Shown here one piece after another: positions 9,216-19,301 of a DNA stretch of 64,000 bases; the first letter of the stretch is position 1, and each line of letters begins with the position of its first letter. Below the pieces are notes generated by a model. That model had not been told where the DNA came from, did not search any database, and saw only the letters and a list, made by a program, of their open reading frames with translations. The stretch covers positions 1,054,001-1,118,000 of the forward strand of contig JADJXD010000001.1 of NCBI GenBank assembly GCA_016715985.1. Reading direction: 5' to 3'. A program made the translations under genes and the position numbers. Source of the DNA: Saprospiraceae bacterium. GTDB lineage: Bacteria > Bacteroidota > Bacteroidia > Chitinophagales > Saprospiraceae.

Positions 9216-10064
9216 GCATTTAATTTTATAATTTGGAAATGGGTCAATTTGGAAATGGGTCAATTTGAAAATTGATTAATGTGCTAATTTGGAAATGGGG
9301 TAATTTGGAAATGAGTTAATTTGGAAATGTGCTGATCTCTATAAACCATCAACCTTATCAACCTTATCAACCCTAAACCTTGCTTTGCGGTAGTTATCAC
9401 CCATAAACCTTATCAACTATCAACCATAAACAATTCCAACAAATCGATGTTGGCTATTTGCCGTTGGCTTTTAGCTCGTAGTTAGGGTTGGCTGAAATAC
9501 ACAAAAATAATTGATTATCAGATAAATATATTAAATTTTTCAAAAATAGGTGCATGAATATAAGATGATTGTCTTCAAACCCCTTGCACTTGGTTTAAAT
9601 TATTTTTGTAAGTCAGCTGCACTCAATCTACTTCACCTTCTTCGCCTTGAAGTATTAATATACGTCTGCGGCTTGAAGTCTCGTATTTTAAGCACATCTG
9701 ACTTTTTCAGCGGACCCTAGTTAGTAGTTTTGCGGTAGTTATCAACCATAAACCTTATCAACCATCAACAAATCCGCAATTCAGCAATTCAGCAACTCTA
9801 ACATTTACTTGCTGGGAAGCACAAAAGGAACATCAAAAAAAGCGGTTCTCCAATAAACACCTTATCACCGTTCACAAGATCACAAGATTTATCTAATGCT
9901 CTGCATACCCCCGACCCCTGAAGGGGAGTGCATCCCACTTACCATCAGAAATTAACAAAAGCTGCCTTCCAGATCACCCACCACCTTTCACATCCCTTGA
10001 CCTTTTTCCTTTCACCCATCTTCTCACAGATCACAGATCACCCTATCACAGATCACCCCATCCC
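9216..10064. repeat. Repeat-rich spacer with bipartite 'ggaaatg / atcaacc' repeats
   Basis: No gene seen over ~850 bp. 9227-9330 holds about six degenerate copies of a 14-16 bp unit (taatttggaaatgggt). It continues as ataaaccatcaaccttatcaacc-type repeats at 9343-9430. A ~40-bp near-identical direct repeat starting ttgcggtagttatca occurs at about 9384 and again at about 9732. The word ctgggaagcacaaaaggaac at ~9815 is nearly repeated at ~34376, and 9908-9927 contains cccctgaaggggagt, the sequence interrupted by an IS at 41.4 kb. It ends with atcaccc/acagatc repeats. Confidence 0.65.
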
Positions 10065-11896
10065 CTATTCCCCCTTCACCACCTTCACTGTCCTGATCAA
10101 TCTTCCTTTGTCAGTAATATGCCCTACGTACATTCCTGGTGAGAGCCTGCTCATGTCCACATTATTCTGTCCGTACCAGATACGCTGTGTGTGTACCTGT
10201 CTGCCAGTCATGTCATACAAAAATATCTGCCCGTATTCAGGGACGTACTCTCCCAGTGTCACGAGAAGAAAATCTACTACCGGATTGGGATAGAGAGTGA
10301 TGTCTGCTACTGCGGATGGCTCCGGTGCGTCATCGCTGCTGCTGGTACCGATGGTAACGGTACGGCATGTAGTGTTGCTGCTGTTTTCATTACTGACGGT
10401 GAGACATACATTGTAAGTACCGTTTTGTGTATATCGATGGAAAGGGTATCTGTCTGAAACCTTCGGACTGCTGTCCCCAAAGTCCCAGCTCCAGGTCTCC
10501 GGCCTGAAATAACTCAGGTCTGTAAAGCGGATACGAAGATGATCAAGTGTATCAGGCTCATAGCGGAACTTCGCTACCGGATGATTGTCAAGTCCGAGGG
10601 TATCGCAGGGGAGCCGTCTAACGGGCCGAGACGTGGATTGGCGTTATTTGGAAGTGTGCGGGTAAACACTCTGGGAGTATAAATACTATGTTGTCGCACA
10701 TCCACTTGCTGAAAATGCTCGTGTGGGTTCTGAATATAAGAAAGATATCTTTGTGAAGCAGAAGCCGGAAAGATATAGATCTTACCATCCGGAGCCAACT
10801 TCATACTGCTGAAATTAACAAAATATTTTATTGGGGGATCCGGGACACTATCACCAAAAGCATTATAAAAAAATCCATCATATATAGCTACCAGCCTCTC
10901 ACCGGCTCGAAGACTGTCTGCACCCAGATCATACTGACGGATGCGATCGCCGTTAGCTACATAAAGATATTTATTGTCATGTGAAAACTCCACCCCGTTT
11001 TCAATACCATCCTGGGGCAAAACCCTGCATCTCAGTCCTGTTATCGTACCGTTACACCGGTCAAAGTCTGCAACACAAAATCCACCTCCTGTTCCCGAAA
11101 ATAATTTATTGCCCGTGTAAAAGACTATGTGACTTCCGTCAGGAGAGAAAGTGATTTGGCCGATTGTACCAATTGCCTTTTTGACATATCCTGTTTTGAT
11201 CTTATGTTGAAAATGTACACCTTCCTCATCCACCAGAAACACAAATAACCACTCAAAACCTGAACTAACTGTAACCATCCACCAGTCTCTACCATTTCCG
11301 TGTCTGACTGCGTACACACCTGACCCACTCAGACTATCGTTGACGACATCTTTATCCTTCTCAATAATGACATGTCTTCCATCATTTGATTTTTTAAAAC
11401 TGGTATATGCAATTTTGTATGTGATATAAGTACAACGGTCATAGACATTGTATATGACATAATTTACATCATTCACCGGCAGAATGGTAATTCTCTGCAT
11501 TCCCAAAAGACCTCCTGGTATAGCCACCTGACTATTACCAAGATTATTTGCTTCCCAATCATTACAATGTACTGGAATATCCGTACTGTAATTAATGGTA
11601 TCCGCTATGTAACTGCCATCCTTATCCATCAGTACCTGCCCGTTGGTACCTGCGATCAGTTGACCATCTGATGTACTAATCGTCGCATTTCCGCCTGCCA
11701 TATTGATGAGCCAGATCGAATCATAATATATTCTGACAGGATCCGAATTAAAATCAAAGGAGGTTCTTCCAAATATAGTGTCTTTGAGATCCGAATTAAA
11801 ATCATATCCAATAATCCAATTATAATCTTCCTTTTGTGCTGTTAAAGTCGAAGATATGATACAGACAAATATTAAAATTAAAATTCTCTTAACCAT
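10065..11896 (-). pseudogene. Secreted beta-propeller-like / PKD / T9SS-sorted protein, frameshifted
   Basis: The 5' part (10574-11896, 440 residues) has a signal peptide (MVKRILILIFVCIISSTLTA) and a body with propeller-like repeats (TFSPDGSHIVFY; FSHDNKYLYVANGD; KLAPDGKIYIF). It stops just after PLDGSP. In the adjacent frame the sequence continues without a stop from 10607 to 10065: CDTLGLDNHPVAKF, then a PKD domain (WSWDFGDSSPK...NGTYNVCLTVSN) and a T9SS type A sorting domain (YPNPVVDFLL...GMYVGHI...KVVKGE). Restoring one base in the G4 run at 10608-10611 joins the two into a ~610-residue protein. Either a real frameshift or an assembly error; without the tail the product would lack its export-sorting signal. 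Confidence 0.82.
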
Positions 11897-11909
11897 AATA
11901 AAAAATATT

Positions 11910-11943
11910 AACAGAGGTACAAATGATCATTTGTACCTCTGTT
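11910..11943 (-). terminator. 34-bp perfect palindrome, terminator of the upstream minus-strand gene
   Basis: Perfect inverted repeat with 17-bp arms (aacagaggtacaaatga and its complement), directly after the stop of the 171-codon gene. On the minus strand it is followed by a T-rich tract (taatattttttatta), matching an intrinsic terminator. It also sits just upstream of the next minus-strand gene. The unbroken symmetry could also make it an operator. Confidence 0.7.
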
Positions 11944-11953
11944 GTTAATTACA

Positions 11954-12469
11954 TTATTTGATAATTACTACTTTACCTTTCAACGTGTCACCACTTTTCA
12001 TCTCTAAATGGTACAGATAAAGCCCCGGTTGAAATTTTTCAATATTAAGAGCTGCCCCATCTCCATTTTGACTTGGAAAATGCAACAACATTTCTTTACC
12101 ATCATTATTCAACAATCTGATTTTGATAACTTCAACCTTGCTACTCCAAATAAAATTTAATATATCAGATGCAGGATTGGGAAAAACTGAGATTCCATTT
12201 CCTGACTTTAGTGATTTATTACGTGGAGTCACTACCTGACACTCAGGATCTGAATAAATCTCCACTCCTATCAGTCTCATCAGTGCCTGTGCTTCAAAAA
12301 CTGCTTGTCCTTTTATTTTGTAACAATATTCCGCAATACTCTGTACTTCTTCCCACTCTGATGCACTCAATGCTTCAACACCACCTGCCAGTATGAGCAA
12401 CTCCGCTTTCCACACTTTTTTCGGTCTTCCAGAATGATATGTAAAGGGGACTTCATCTATATCTTTCAT
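11954..12469 (-). CDS. T9SS type A sorting-domain protein, probably 5'-truncated remnant
   Basis: 171 residues with no signal peptide at the N-terminus. The first ~85 residues (VWKAELLILAGGVEALSASE...QALMRLIG) look like the helical region that precedes the sorting domain in large Bacteroidota secreted proteins. The last ~75 residues are a typical T9SS C-terminal domain (ISVFPNPASDILNF...IEKFQPGLYLYHLEM...KGKVVIIK). Without a signal peptide it cannot reach the T9SS, so it is likely the 3' end of a lost larger gene. The upstream spacer contains the dispersed bipartite repeat, a plausible breakpoint. Confidence 0.6.
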   Translation of the reverse strand: MKDIDEVPFTYHSGRPKKVWKAELLILAGGVEALSASEWEEVQSIAEYCYKIKGQAVFEAQALMRLIGVEIYSDPECQVVTPRNKSLKSGNGISVFPNPASDILNFIWSSKVEVIKIRLLNNDGKEMLLHFPSQNGDGAALNIEKFQPGLYLYHLEMKSGDTLKGKVVIIK

Positions 12470-12539
12470 TAAAACAAACTTACAACATAATTTTCAATAC
12501 CAGAATAAAAATTCTTCTGTTTTTTGACAAATTTTGGAA

Positions 12540-12645
12540 ATTTGGAAATGAGATATTTTAAGAAATGTGCTGATCTCTATAAACCATCAACCCAATAAAC
12601 CCCATCAACCCGTTCAACCTTATCAACCCTATCAACCTTCAATCT
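12540..12645. repeat. Bipartite dispersed repeat, copy 2
   Basis: Begins with tttggaaatttggaaatgag, continues with gaaatgtgctgatctctataaaccatcaacc, which matches about 9324-9355 nearly exactly, then runs into five or so caaccttatcaaccc-type units. It lies between two minus-strand genes. Confidence 0.65.
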
Positions 12646-12668
12646 TTAAACTTTGTGCGTCCTCAAAA

Positions 12669-14168
12669 TTATACCTTACTTCCTAAAATCCTTGATTTAA
12701 ACCCTAAAATCAAGTTATTAAAATCTTCTGATACTTTAAAGATGTAAACCGGCAAAACAAATATTGTTGTAACGGTTACTGCTTTCAGGATAATCGCAAA
12801 AAAAGGATTGGAAGGAAACGGTATTGCATTGATAATAATAAAAACAATAAAAAAAATAAGTAATAAATGCCATAATTTGTTTGAAAAAGGATGCATCCTG
12901 AAACTCTGATAAATGTAGCCTAATTTGGTAAAATTAAACAAAGTCATAGAAATAAAGGTGGAAATGGCAGCACCCACGACCTGATACTTCTGAATCAGAT
13001 ATAGATTGAGAAATACATTCAGCACACCGAGTATCAAAACAAAAAATAAGTTAACCTTATATTTTTCCGAGTAATTGATGATAGGATTATTGACACTTGT
13101 CAGCATATCCAATAGCTTGGTACCAGCCAAAAATACAAATATGTAAATTCCTCCTTTAAAAACTTCAGGTTTGGAAGAAATGGCTGCTAAATCATTAAAG
13201 CAAAAATAAATACCCATAAAAAGATACAACCCGGCAATGAGGAGATTGACGGACGATTTTTTGTAAATGGAAATTATATGAATTACATCATTATTCAACC
13301 AGGATTTGGCTATGACAGGCCCCGAAATATTATTTAATGCATGGGATGGGATATCAAGCACAGCTGCCATTGTCATCACCATAAAATATAATCCGGCATT
13401 GCTGTAATCCAACATACCCGTTATCATGATAATATCAATTCTGTAAGCAAGTAAGGAGCCAATTGCTGTCAGGCCATTAAACAAGGAATAAGTCATAACA
13501 GGTTTAAAGCGTTCTTTTTTAAACCAGCTTTTATTGAATCCCGTATCAAAATCTCCTAAGTATTTTAAATATCCGAAAAGCACAACAACAACCGCAACGT
13601 AAAATATAAAAAGAGCAAATGGCAGAAAAGTAAAATTTAAATAACCAAAATACAGTAACAGAATAAGCAACGGAAGATAAATTTTGAATCCAAGATTCTG
13701 TAACAAGGAAGGAATGACTATCCTCCCGGAATTGCTGATATAATTTGTCAACACACCGGCAATTACTAAAATAAAAGAAAGGAAAATTATCGTACTTTCA
13801 TTTTCTGAAAACACCTTTGAATTGAGTTGAATCTTGTCAAAAAGGATATAAACGCTATCATTAAAAACAAAAAAAACCGTACAAAATAAAGCAAACCCGA
13901 CTAACACACCCGTCAATAAAAAAGCAAGCAAACCAGTTGATCTTTTCTCTTTACTGCCTGAATCAGGTGTATAATATTTGATAGCAGCACTTGTTAAACC
14001 AATTGCAATCAAGGGACTGATAAACATAGCAGTGCTATATAAAAACTGTACATAGCCCACTGCTTCTTCATTCAGCGGATAAATAAAAAGGATACTTACC
14101 ATGCCAACAACCGCCCCTACAAAATTGACGAGAGTGGTTTTGATACTTTGTCTGATAATAATCCCCAT
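12669..14168 (-). CDS. Polysaccharide flippase-like membrane protein (Wzx/MVF type)
   Basis: 499 residues with about 14 hydrophobic segments distributed over the entire length and few charged loops, the architecture of MATE/MVF-superfamily flippases (Wzx/RfbX) that move lipid-linked oligosaccharides across the inner membrane. The N-terminus (MGIIIRQSIKTTLVNFVGAVVGMVSI) is typical of the oligosaccharide flippase family in Bacteroidota. No glycosyltransferase genes are adjacent, so the substrate is unknown. The start codon sits in cccATGg at 14168. Confidence 0.78.
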   Translation of the reverse strand: MGIIIRQSIKTTLVNFVGAVVGMVSILFIYPLNEEAVGYVQFLYSTAMFISPLIAIGLTSAAIKYYTPDSGSKEKRSTGLLAFLLTGVLVGFALFCTVFFVFNDSVYILFDKIQLNSKVFSENESTIIFLSFILVIAGVLTNYISNSGRIVIPSLLQNLGFKIYLPLLILLLYFGYLNFTFLPFALFIFYVAVVVVLFGYLKYLGDFDTGFNKSWFKKERFKPVMTYSLFNGLTAIGSLLAYRIDIIMITGMLDYSNAGLYFMVMTMAAVLDIPSHALNNISGPVIAKSWLNNDVIHIISIYKKSSVNLLIAGLYLFMGIYFCFNDLAAISSKPEVFKGGIYIFVFLAGTKLLDMLTSVNNPIINYSEKYKVNLFFVLILGVLNVFLNLYLIQKYQVVGAAISTFISMTLFNFTKLGYIYQSFRMHPFSNKLWHLLLIFFIVFIIINAIPFPSNPFFAIILKAVTVTTIFVLPVYIFKVSEDFNNLILGFKSRILGSKV

Positions 14169-14274
14169 GGATTTTAATTATATAAGTTTTAATGATGCAA
14201 AATAAAGACTTTAATCTGAATTAACTGTTAAAAACTCAATCCATATAAAAGAGGGATGAATTACGGTTTGTCAC

Positions 14275-14312
14275 AAAAAAAAAGACCCCCTTCGACGTTT
14301 CGAAGAGGGGTC
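14275..14312 (-). terminator. Rho-independent terminator of the large adhesin-like gene
   Basis: On the minus strand: gacccctcttcg, loop aaacgt, cgaagggggtc, then nine T residues (A run at 14275-14283). It begins 34 bp after the stop codon of the 1651-residue protein. Confidence 0.85.
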
Positions 14313-14345
14313 CCATCCCAAAAACAGTAAAATCTTTATAGAAAC

Positions 14346-17300
14346 TTATTCTATGACAACCATCTTTTTGGTAGCTTTGAAGTCACCTGCTTCAAGTGTG
14401 TAATAAAGTACACCTGCGCTACCAAATTCATTTTTGTGTATCTCTACACTATTGTAACCTTTCGTAAATGTGTTATTAATCACTTTTACTACTTTTCCTG
14501 TAACATCATATACTTTCAGTGTTGCAGACATTGTCTCAGGCAACTCAAATCCTATCAAAGTACTTGCTTTGAATGGATTTGGCGTATTCTGATACAAGAC
14601 TACTTCCTGCGTATTGGATTTGTTACCTACTCTGAATTCAATGCCCATTACATTGACATCTTGAGTATATGCTTCTGCTTTGATCACTTCGGAATTCAAC
14701 TGAACTGCATTTGCGATTTCACCGTTTGCTTTAGCTTTCAGATTTAAAGTAAATAATACTTCATCCTTAGCAATAGATACAGCATTGTCTTTATTCCAGC
14801 TCACTGTAATCAGTCCCTCAGAGAGTCTGTGGAATCCGAAATTATTTTCGTTCAGAGTGATTGTGTTACTCTCAATTGATTCAAGATCGAATGCATTGAT
14901 ATCAAATCTCAATGTAAACTGGAATCCTGCAACATCCGCAGAATGTTGTACTGCAAATGGAATCGACACATTCTGTCCCTGATTAAATTTGGTATTATCC
15001 GTAGTAAGTGCAAGTGCTTGTGATGACCTTGCTTCCAATTTATTGCTGTTGATATTAGCCGATGCATTTCCATTTACATCTCCTACCTTCACAGCCACAA
15101 AGTTTCTGTTGGTCTGATCTGTATTTAATTGCGGGAATGTAAACATTTCCACAAACGGGAACACATTATCCATATTCATCGTCTGATCCGCAACCGGGAA
15201 TCTCCAGCTTGTGTTATTGGGTAACTCAATTGTTGTTCCTAAAATCAACTTTCTTAGCTCTGAAAGGTCAGCTGCTGTTACTTTACCATCATTGTTTGCA
15301 TCTGCTGCAATTACTTTGTATGGAGAATTGAATACATCCAGTCCCAGTATATGTCTTTGAATTAATACAAGGTCCAACGTTGATACACCATTCATATGGT
15401 CAATATCTTTTGTTGCTCCTACTTCAAAGTCATTTCCGGAAGGTAGCACAAATTCATACATTCCTGTTGCAGAAGTCATTAATGACTTTGGATACTCTAC
15501 CATGTCAGCGTGAACTGTAACGATTACATCATCAACCATTTCACCCGCATCCGTACTTACACTTCCTGCGATTCTGTTGCCATCCGGTGTAGGACATGAA
15601 TTACAGATAAGTTTCAATGTTGTCATACAGAAGTCGTGTCTGAAACCTTCATCCCACACAGTCATTATAATATTGACATCGATTGATTCCACGTTAGTTG
15701 GAATATCATTAGATGACCAAACTGTTGCTGCACTTCTTGTCGCAGGATCCCAAAGTTGAATTCTGCCACCTTGCTGTGAATTGGCTTCACCTCTGTTGTA
15801 TCTGTCCACAATTGCTCTCTCTGCAGAACCCGCAGGATAAGCTGCACTTTGCCATTTCAATAATCCACCTGTTTTATCAAAGTAGTGTTTAGTTGTCACA
15901 TTGATTACCTGACTAAATACAGTTTTATTTTCAACCTGCATTGGTACATTATCAAATGTGAACAGCAATACTTCATTTGCGTTACAGGATTTGTAAGACT
16001 TACGGTCAAAATCAATTGCCCATAATTCTACCATTGGTAATGCAGGACCATCTCCGTCAGGATCAGCCATTAGTGCAGTACTCAATGGTAAGCATACCGG
16101 TGTAGGGTCTTTACAGTCAACAATATTAAATAATTGTTCACATTTAGAAACATTACCACATCTGTCTTCAAAAGCCCATACTATTCTGTGTTTTCCTATC
16201 GGATAATTACCGCTTGCATTTGCTGTGTTGCTTAAACCTGATTTTGAGAGACCCGGGTCGAAAGAGCTACCATTAAACGGATAAATTTTATAAGAATATC
16301 TTAGAACTTCTGTACATTCCTGATCAACTGCTGTTGCTATCAGTTCTATAAATCCTGAAGTACACGTCGGATCATAAGTACATGTTGTTTTTTCTGCACA
16401 ACTACTTGTAATAACTGGTTTTTCGTTATCATAAACCTTAATAACCTGTGTGTGATTCCATTGTGCGTAAGTAAATCCTCCGCCATTATTATACAATGGT
16501 TGACACCAGTCAATAACGGACCAATGCCTTAATATTTTGAAACATGCATCTCCATCATCATTATTGAAATAGAATACCTGGTCTTCAAAAGTTGCTCCTA
16601 CTAATGTGCAAATATTATCTGCAGTAAGATCAGGTCTGCCTGTAACTGCCGGTTGAAATGCCTCTGAATTCGGGTCTGCACAACCATTAGGGAAGGTTCT
16701 GTCTATTGGCCATCTATCCGGCGTCATAACGAATCTGTCAGTAATATTGTCAACGTGGATGGTCTGAGTACATGATGCTGTTCTTCCACCCCTGTCAGTT
16801 ACCGTAAATGTTCTGGTAATTGTACCAATACGACAAGCATTCAGGTCAATAATAGAATCTTGTTTAATTAAAGGACTTTCACAATTGTCATATGCTGTTG
16901 GCCATCCGAAAGAGTGTGTTAATTTTCCAGTATCAAAATATTCATTACATGTTATAAATACGTGTGGCGGACAAGTGATTGCAGGAGGTAATTTATCCTG
17001 AACTACTGCTCTAACCATGCACTCATTCCAGTTACCGGATTTATCTATTGCTCTCATTCGAACCATCTGATCAGTGCCGATGTCTTCACAACAGAATTCT
17101 GTATATGCTCCAAATCCACATGGATCTTCTACTTCAATTACATATCTGTATTCACTGTAGTTATCTACACTCGATAAACTTCCACCTACTGTATGAACTA
17201 CATATTGATAATTACCGGAAACACCCGGCAAATAAGTAGATGGAGCTTCCCAAACATAAGTACCTTTCAGTTTTATATCGGTATATCCTACTAAAAAGTT

Positions 17301-19301
17301 GATTTCACCATACCAGTCTGTAACCAATTTTCTGACGGCTGCACTTTCTGTTACATTGTTGTAAGTAACTACATAATTTTCAAGTGCCTTTGCTGTTTTT
17401 AAAGCAACTGATGGGATCACAGCATGATTGGAAATATAATAATATCGTCCATTTATAATGTCTAATAATTTAAATCCCGGAATTTCAGGAGTTTTACAAG
17501 GCTTGATACAGTCCGGAGCAGTCATTCTTCTTACTACTAATTTTGCAAGGTCACACTCATCATAACTTCCGTCATCAAATGAAGTAGCCGGAACCCAGGC
17601 TTTTCCTTCTGTTGTAAGACCTACAGTCGTCCATTCATCACAAATAGCAACCGGCGGAGTATTATCTTCTACATTTACAATGATTGTAAAAACTGTCTGA
17701 TTATGACAATCATCAAATGCAGTATATGTGATTTCATTGTAACCAAACGGCAGTCTGACAAATCTATCAGCATCAGACACTTTCAATCCCTTGAAAAATC
17801 CACCCGGATAAGTTACATCATAAGTCAACAGACTTGAACAATTATCTGTCAAAGTCGGCTTAGGCAATTTGTAAAGTGCTTCACAAGCATGACCGCCTGT
17901 TGTAGCAGAACCATTTACCAATCCTGAAATTACAGGACCTACACTGTCATGAATCTCGATAATCTGATAAAATTCAAGTAAATTAGAATCGCAAGACCAT
18001 TCCAAAATTGTCCATTTACGCATGATTTTGGTCACACATTTGATAGTTGGAAATTTTGTGTCAGTATAAGTTACATATATATTACAAGCTGTGATAGCAT
18101 CAGGATTTAAGGCAATACCACCAACACCCTGAATATTTGTCATATTAAATATAGAATGTCCTCCTGTAGTAGGGCTCACTCCTGCATTATCAGTCATCAC
18201 TCTGATGCAAAGTACCTGATCCTTAGTCATATACACATTAAAAACACCATTTGCTGTTACTCCCGGTCCAGGAACATTACTGTTCAGGATATTTACCGGT
18301 GCACCCCCATCGATTGTATATTGAATCGGATCAGAAGTGAAATTGTTGTTGTCATTCGTTTTATTGGCTGTCCAGTCAAATGAAATATATCCGGAGGATT
18401 GTGCTACGATACATACTTGCGCCCCAACAGCAGTATTATTAGTACCATTTGTACCACCTTCCAATCTTATACTGCCTAATGCTGAACTTATATCAACGGT
18501 TCCATTACCGGTGGTTGAAGGCATCCATGGAAAAAGCATGGGCACGCCGGAACCTTTATAGGTAACGCCGCCAATAGTAATATCTGTCGGTGAAGGATGG
18601 CCATTCTCTAACCTTGCAAAGTTACCATCACATTGTAAAGTAACATTCGGGACTGCAATAAAATCATCTGTATCAAGGCCTACCACCCATATACGTACTT
18701 CACAGGTATCTAAAGACACATTTCCTGACTTATCAACTGCCAGATATTTTCTGACTATAAGTTTTAATGTGTCCGGACCTGCAAAAATCTGAGGAAGATT
18801 ACATGTGTTTACAGTAATTTCTTCACTGATAATATATACAGTAGGAATACTGCAATTATCATAAGCAAGAGGTGCAAAAGCGTCCATAGATGGGCATGTC
18901 ATCACATAGTCTTCCGGATCATCATCCTCCCATGTAGGAGCAATTTTATCCTCAACTGTGATTACACTCCAGCAGGAATTGATTCCATTTGTCACTTTTC
19001 CATAAAGCGTTTTACCAACCCAGGTTGAATTGATAACCGGACTACCCTGGATAGGCTGGCCTGTTGGTGTTGTCATTAATAATACTGTACCACCAGTACA
19101 GTCATTTGTTCCTGCCAATAACATATCAGCAGTCACTGTTGCCTGACAAAATTCGTCAAGTGAAATTTGTACGGCACCTTTACATGCACATCCTCCCGGC
19201 CCCTGTGCCGACAAGCTGCTGAAGATACCAAGGGTGAGAATCAGGAAAAAAACCGAAATTTTTCCTAACCTACCAAAACGGGTAAAATTTGTTCCATTCA
19301 T
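14346..19301 (-). CDS. Giant secreted adhesin-like protein with dockerin-like and cohesin-like modules, T9SS sorted
   Basis: About 1651 residues from the ATG at 19301; an in-frame TTG three codons earlier is less likely. A signal peptide (LGKISVFFLILTLGIFSSLSAQ) is followed by many Cys-containing HYR/Ig-like modules (e.g. PAITCPPHVFITC, PVAICDEWTTV, DKSGNWNECMV), with paired Cys suggesting disulfides. Near ~1270-1310 there is a carboxypeptidase-regulatory/SdrB-like module (GSVSTDAGEMVDDVIVTV). Two EF-hand-like dockerin repeats follow (DIDHMNGVSTLDLVLIQRHI; DANNDGKVTAADLSELRKLI), then a cohesin-like domain (VAGFQFTLRFD...GLITVSW...DEVLFTLNLKA) and a T9SS type A sorting domain (VLYQNTPNPFKAST...KKMVVIE). 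Probably a surface or extracellular structural protein. Strong terminator downstream and an apparently long leader upstream. Confidence 0.85.
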   Translation of the reverse strand: MNGTNFTRFGRLGKISVFFLILTLGIFSSLSAQGPGGCACKGAVQISLDEFCQATVTADMLLAGTNDCTGGTVLLMTTPTGQPIQGSPVINSTWVGKTLYGKVTNGINSCWSVITVEDKIAPTWEDDDPEDYVMTCPSMDAFAPLAYDNCSIPTVYIISEEITVNTCNLPQIFAGPDTLKLIVRKYLAVDKSGNVSLDTCEVRIWVVGLDTDDFIAVPNVTLQCDGNFARLENGHPSPTDITIGGVTYKGSGVPMLFPWMPSTTGNGTVDISSALGSIRLEGGTNGTNNTAVGAQVCIVAQSSGYISFDWTANKTNDNNNFTSDPIQYTIDGGAPVNILNSNVPGPGVTANGVFNVYMTKDQVLCIRVMTDNAGVSPTTGGHSIFNMTNIQGVGGIALNPDAITACNIYVTYTDTKFPTIKCVTKIMRKWTILEWSCDSNLLEFYQIIEIHDSVGPVISGLVNGSATTGGHACEALYKLPKPTLTDNCSSLLTYDVTYPGGFFKGLKVSDADRFVRLPFGYNEITYTAFDDCHNQTVFTIIVNVEDNTPPVAICDEWTTVGLTTEGKAWVPATSFDDGSYDECDLAKLVVRRMTAPDCIKPCKTPEIPGFKLLDIINGRYYYISNHAVIPSVALKTAKALENYVVTYNNVTESAAVRKLVTDWYGEINFLVGYTDIKLKGTYVWEAPSTYLPGVSGNYQYVVHTVGGSLSSVDNYSEYRYVIEVEDPCGFGAYTEFCCEDIGTDQMVRMRAIDKSGNWNECMVRAVVQDKLPPAITCPPHVFITCNEYFDTGKLTHSFGWPTAYDNCESPLIKQDSIIDLNACRIGTITRTFTVTDRGGRTASCTQTIHVDNITDRFVMTPDRWPIDRTFPNGCADPNSEAFQPAVTGRPDLTADNICTLVGATFEDQVFYFNNDDGDACFKILRHWSVIDWCQPLYNNGGGFTYAQWNHTQVIKVYDNEKPVITSSCAEKTTCTYDPTCTSGFIELIATAVDQECTEVLRYSYKIYPFNGSSFDPGLSKSGLSNTANASGNYPIGKHRIVWAFEDRCGNVSKCEQLFNIVDCKDPTPVCLPLSTALMADPDGDGPALPMVELWAIDFDRKSYKSCNANEVLLFTFDNVPMQVENKTVFSQVINVTTKHYFDKTGGLLKWQSAAYPAGSAERAIVDRYNRGEANSQQGGRIQLWDPATRSAATVWSSNDIPTNVESIDVNIIMTVWDEGFRHDFCMTTLKLICNSCPTPDGNRIAGSVSTDAGEMVDDVIVTVHADMVEYPKSLMTSATGMYEFVLPSGNDFEVGATKDIDHMNGVSTLDLVLIQRHILGLDVFNSPYKVIAADANNDGKVTAADLSELRKLILGTTIELPNNTSWRFPVADQTMNMDNVFPFVEMFTFPQLNTDQTNRNFVAVKVGDVNGNASANINSNKLEARSSQALALTTDNTKFNQGQNVSIPFAVQHSADVAGFQFTLRFDINAFDLESIESNTITLNENNFGFHRLSEGLITVSWNKDNAVSIAKDEVLFTLNLKAKANGEIANAVQLNSEVIKAEAYTQDVNVMGIEFRVGNKSNTQEVVLYQNTPNPFKASTLIGFELPETMSATLKVYDVTGKVVKVINNTFTKGYNSVEIHKNEFGSAGVLYYTLEAGDFKATKKMVVIE

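Noticed and set aside
9928..10293. 121-residue plus-strand frame at the end of the repeat spacer
   Set aside because: His/Pro/Thr composition comes from atcaccc repeats, and its 3' half is opposite a real T9SS sorting domain.
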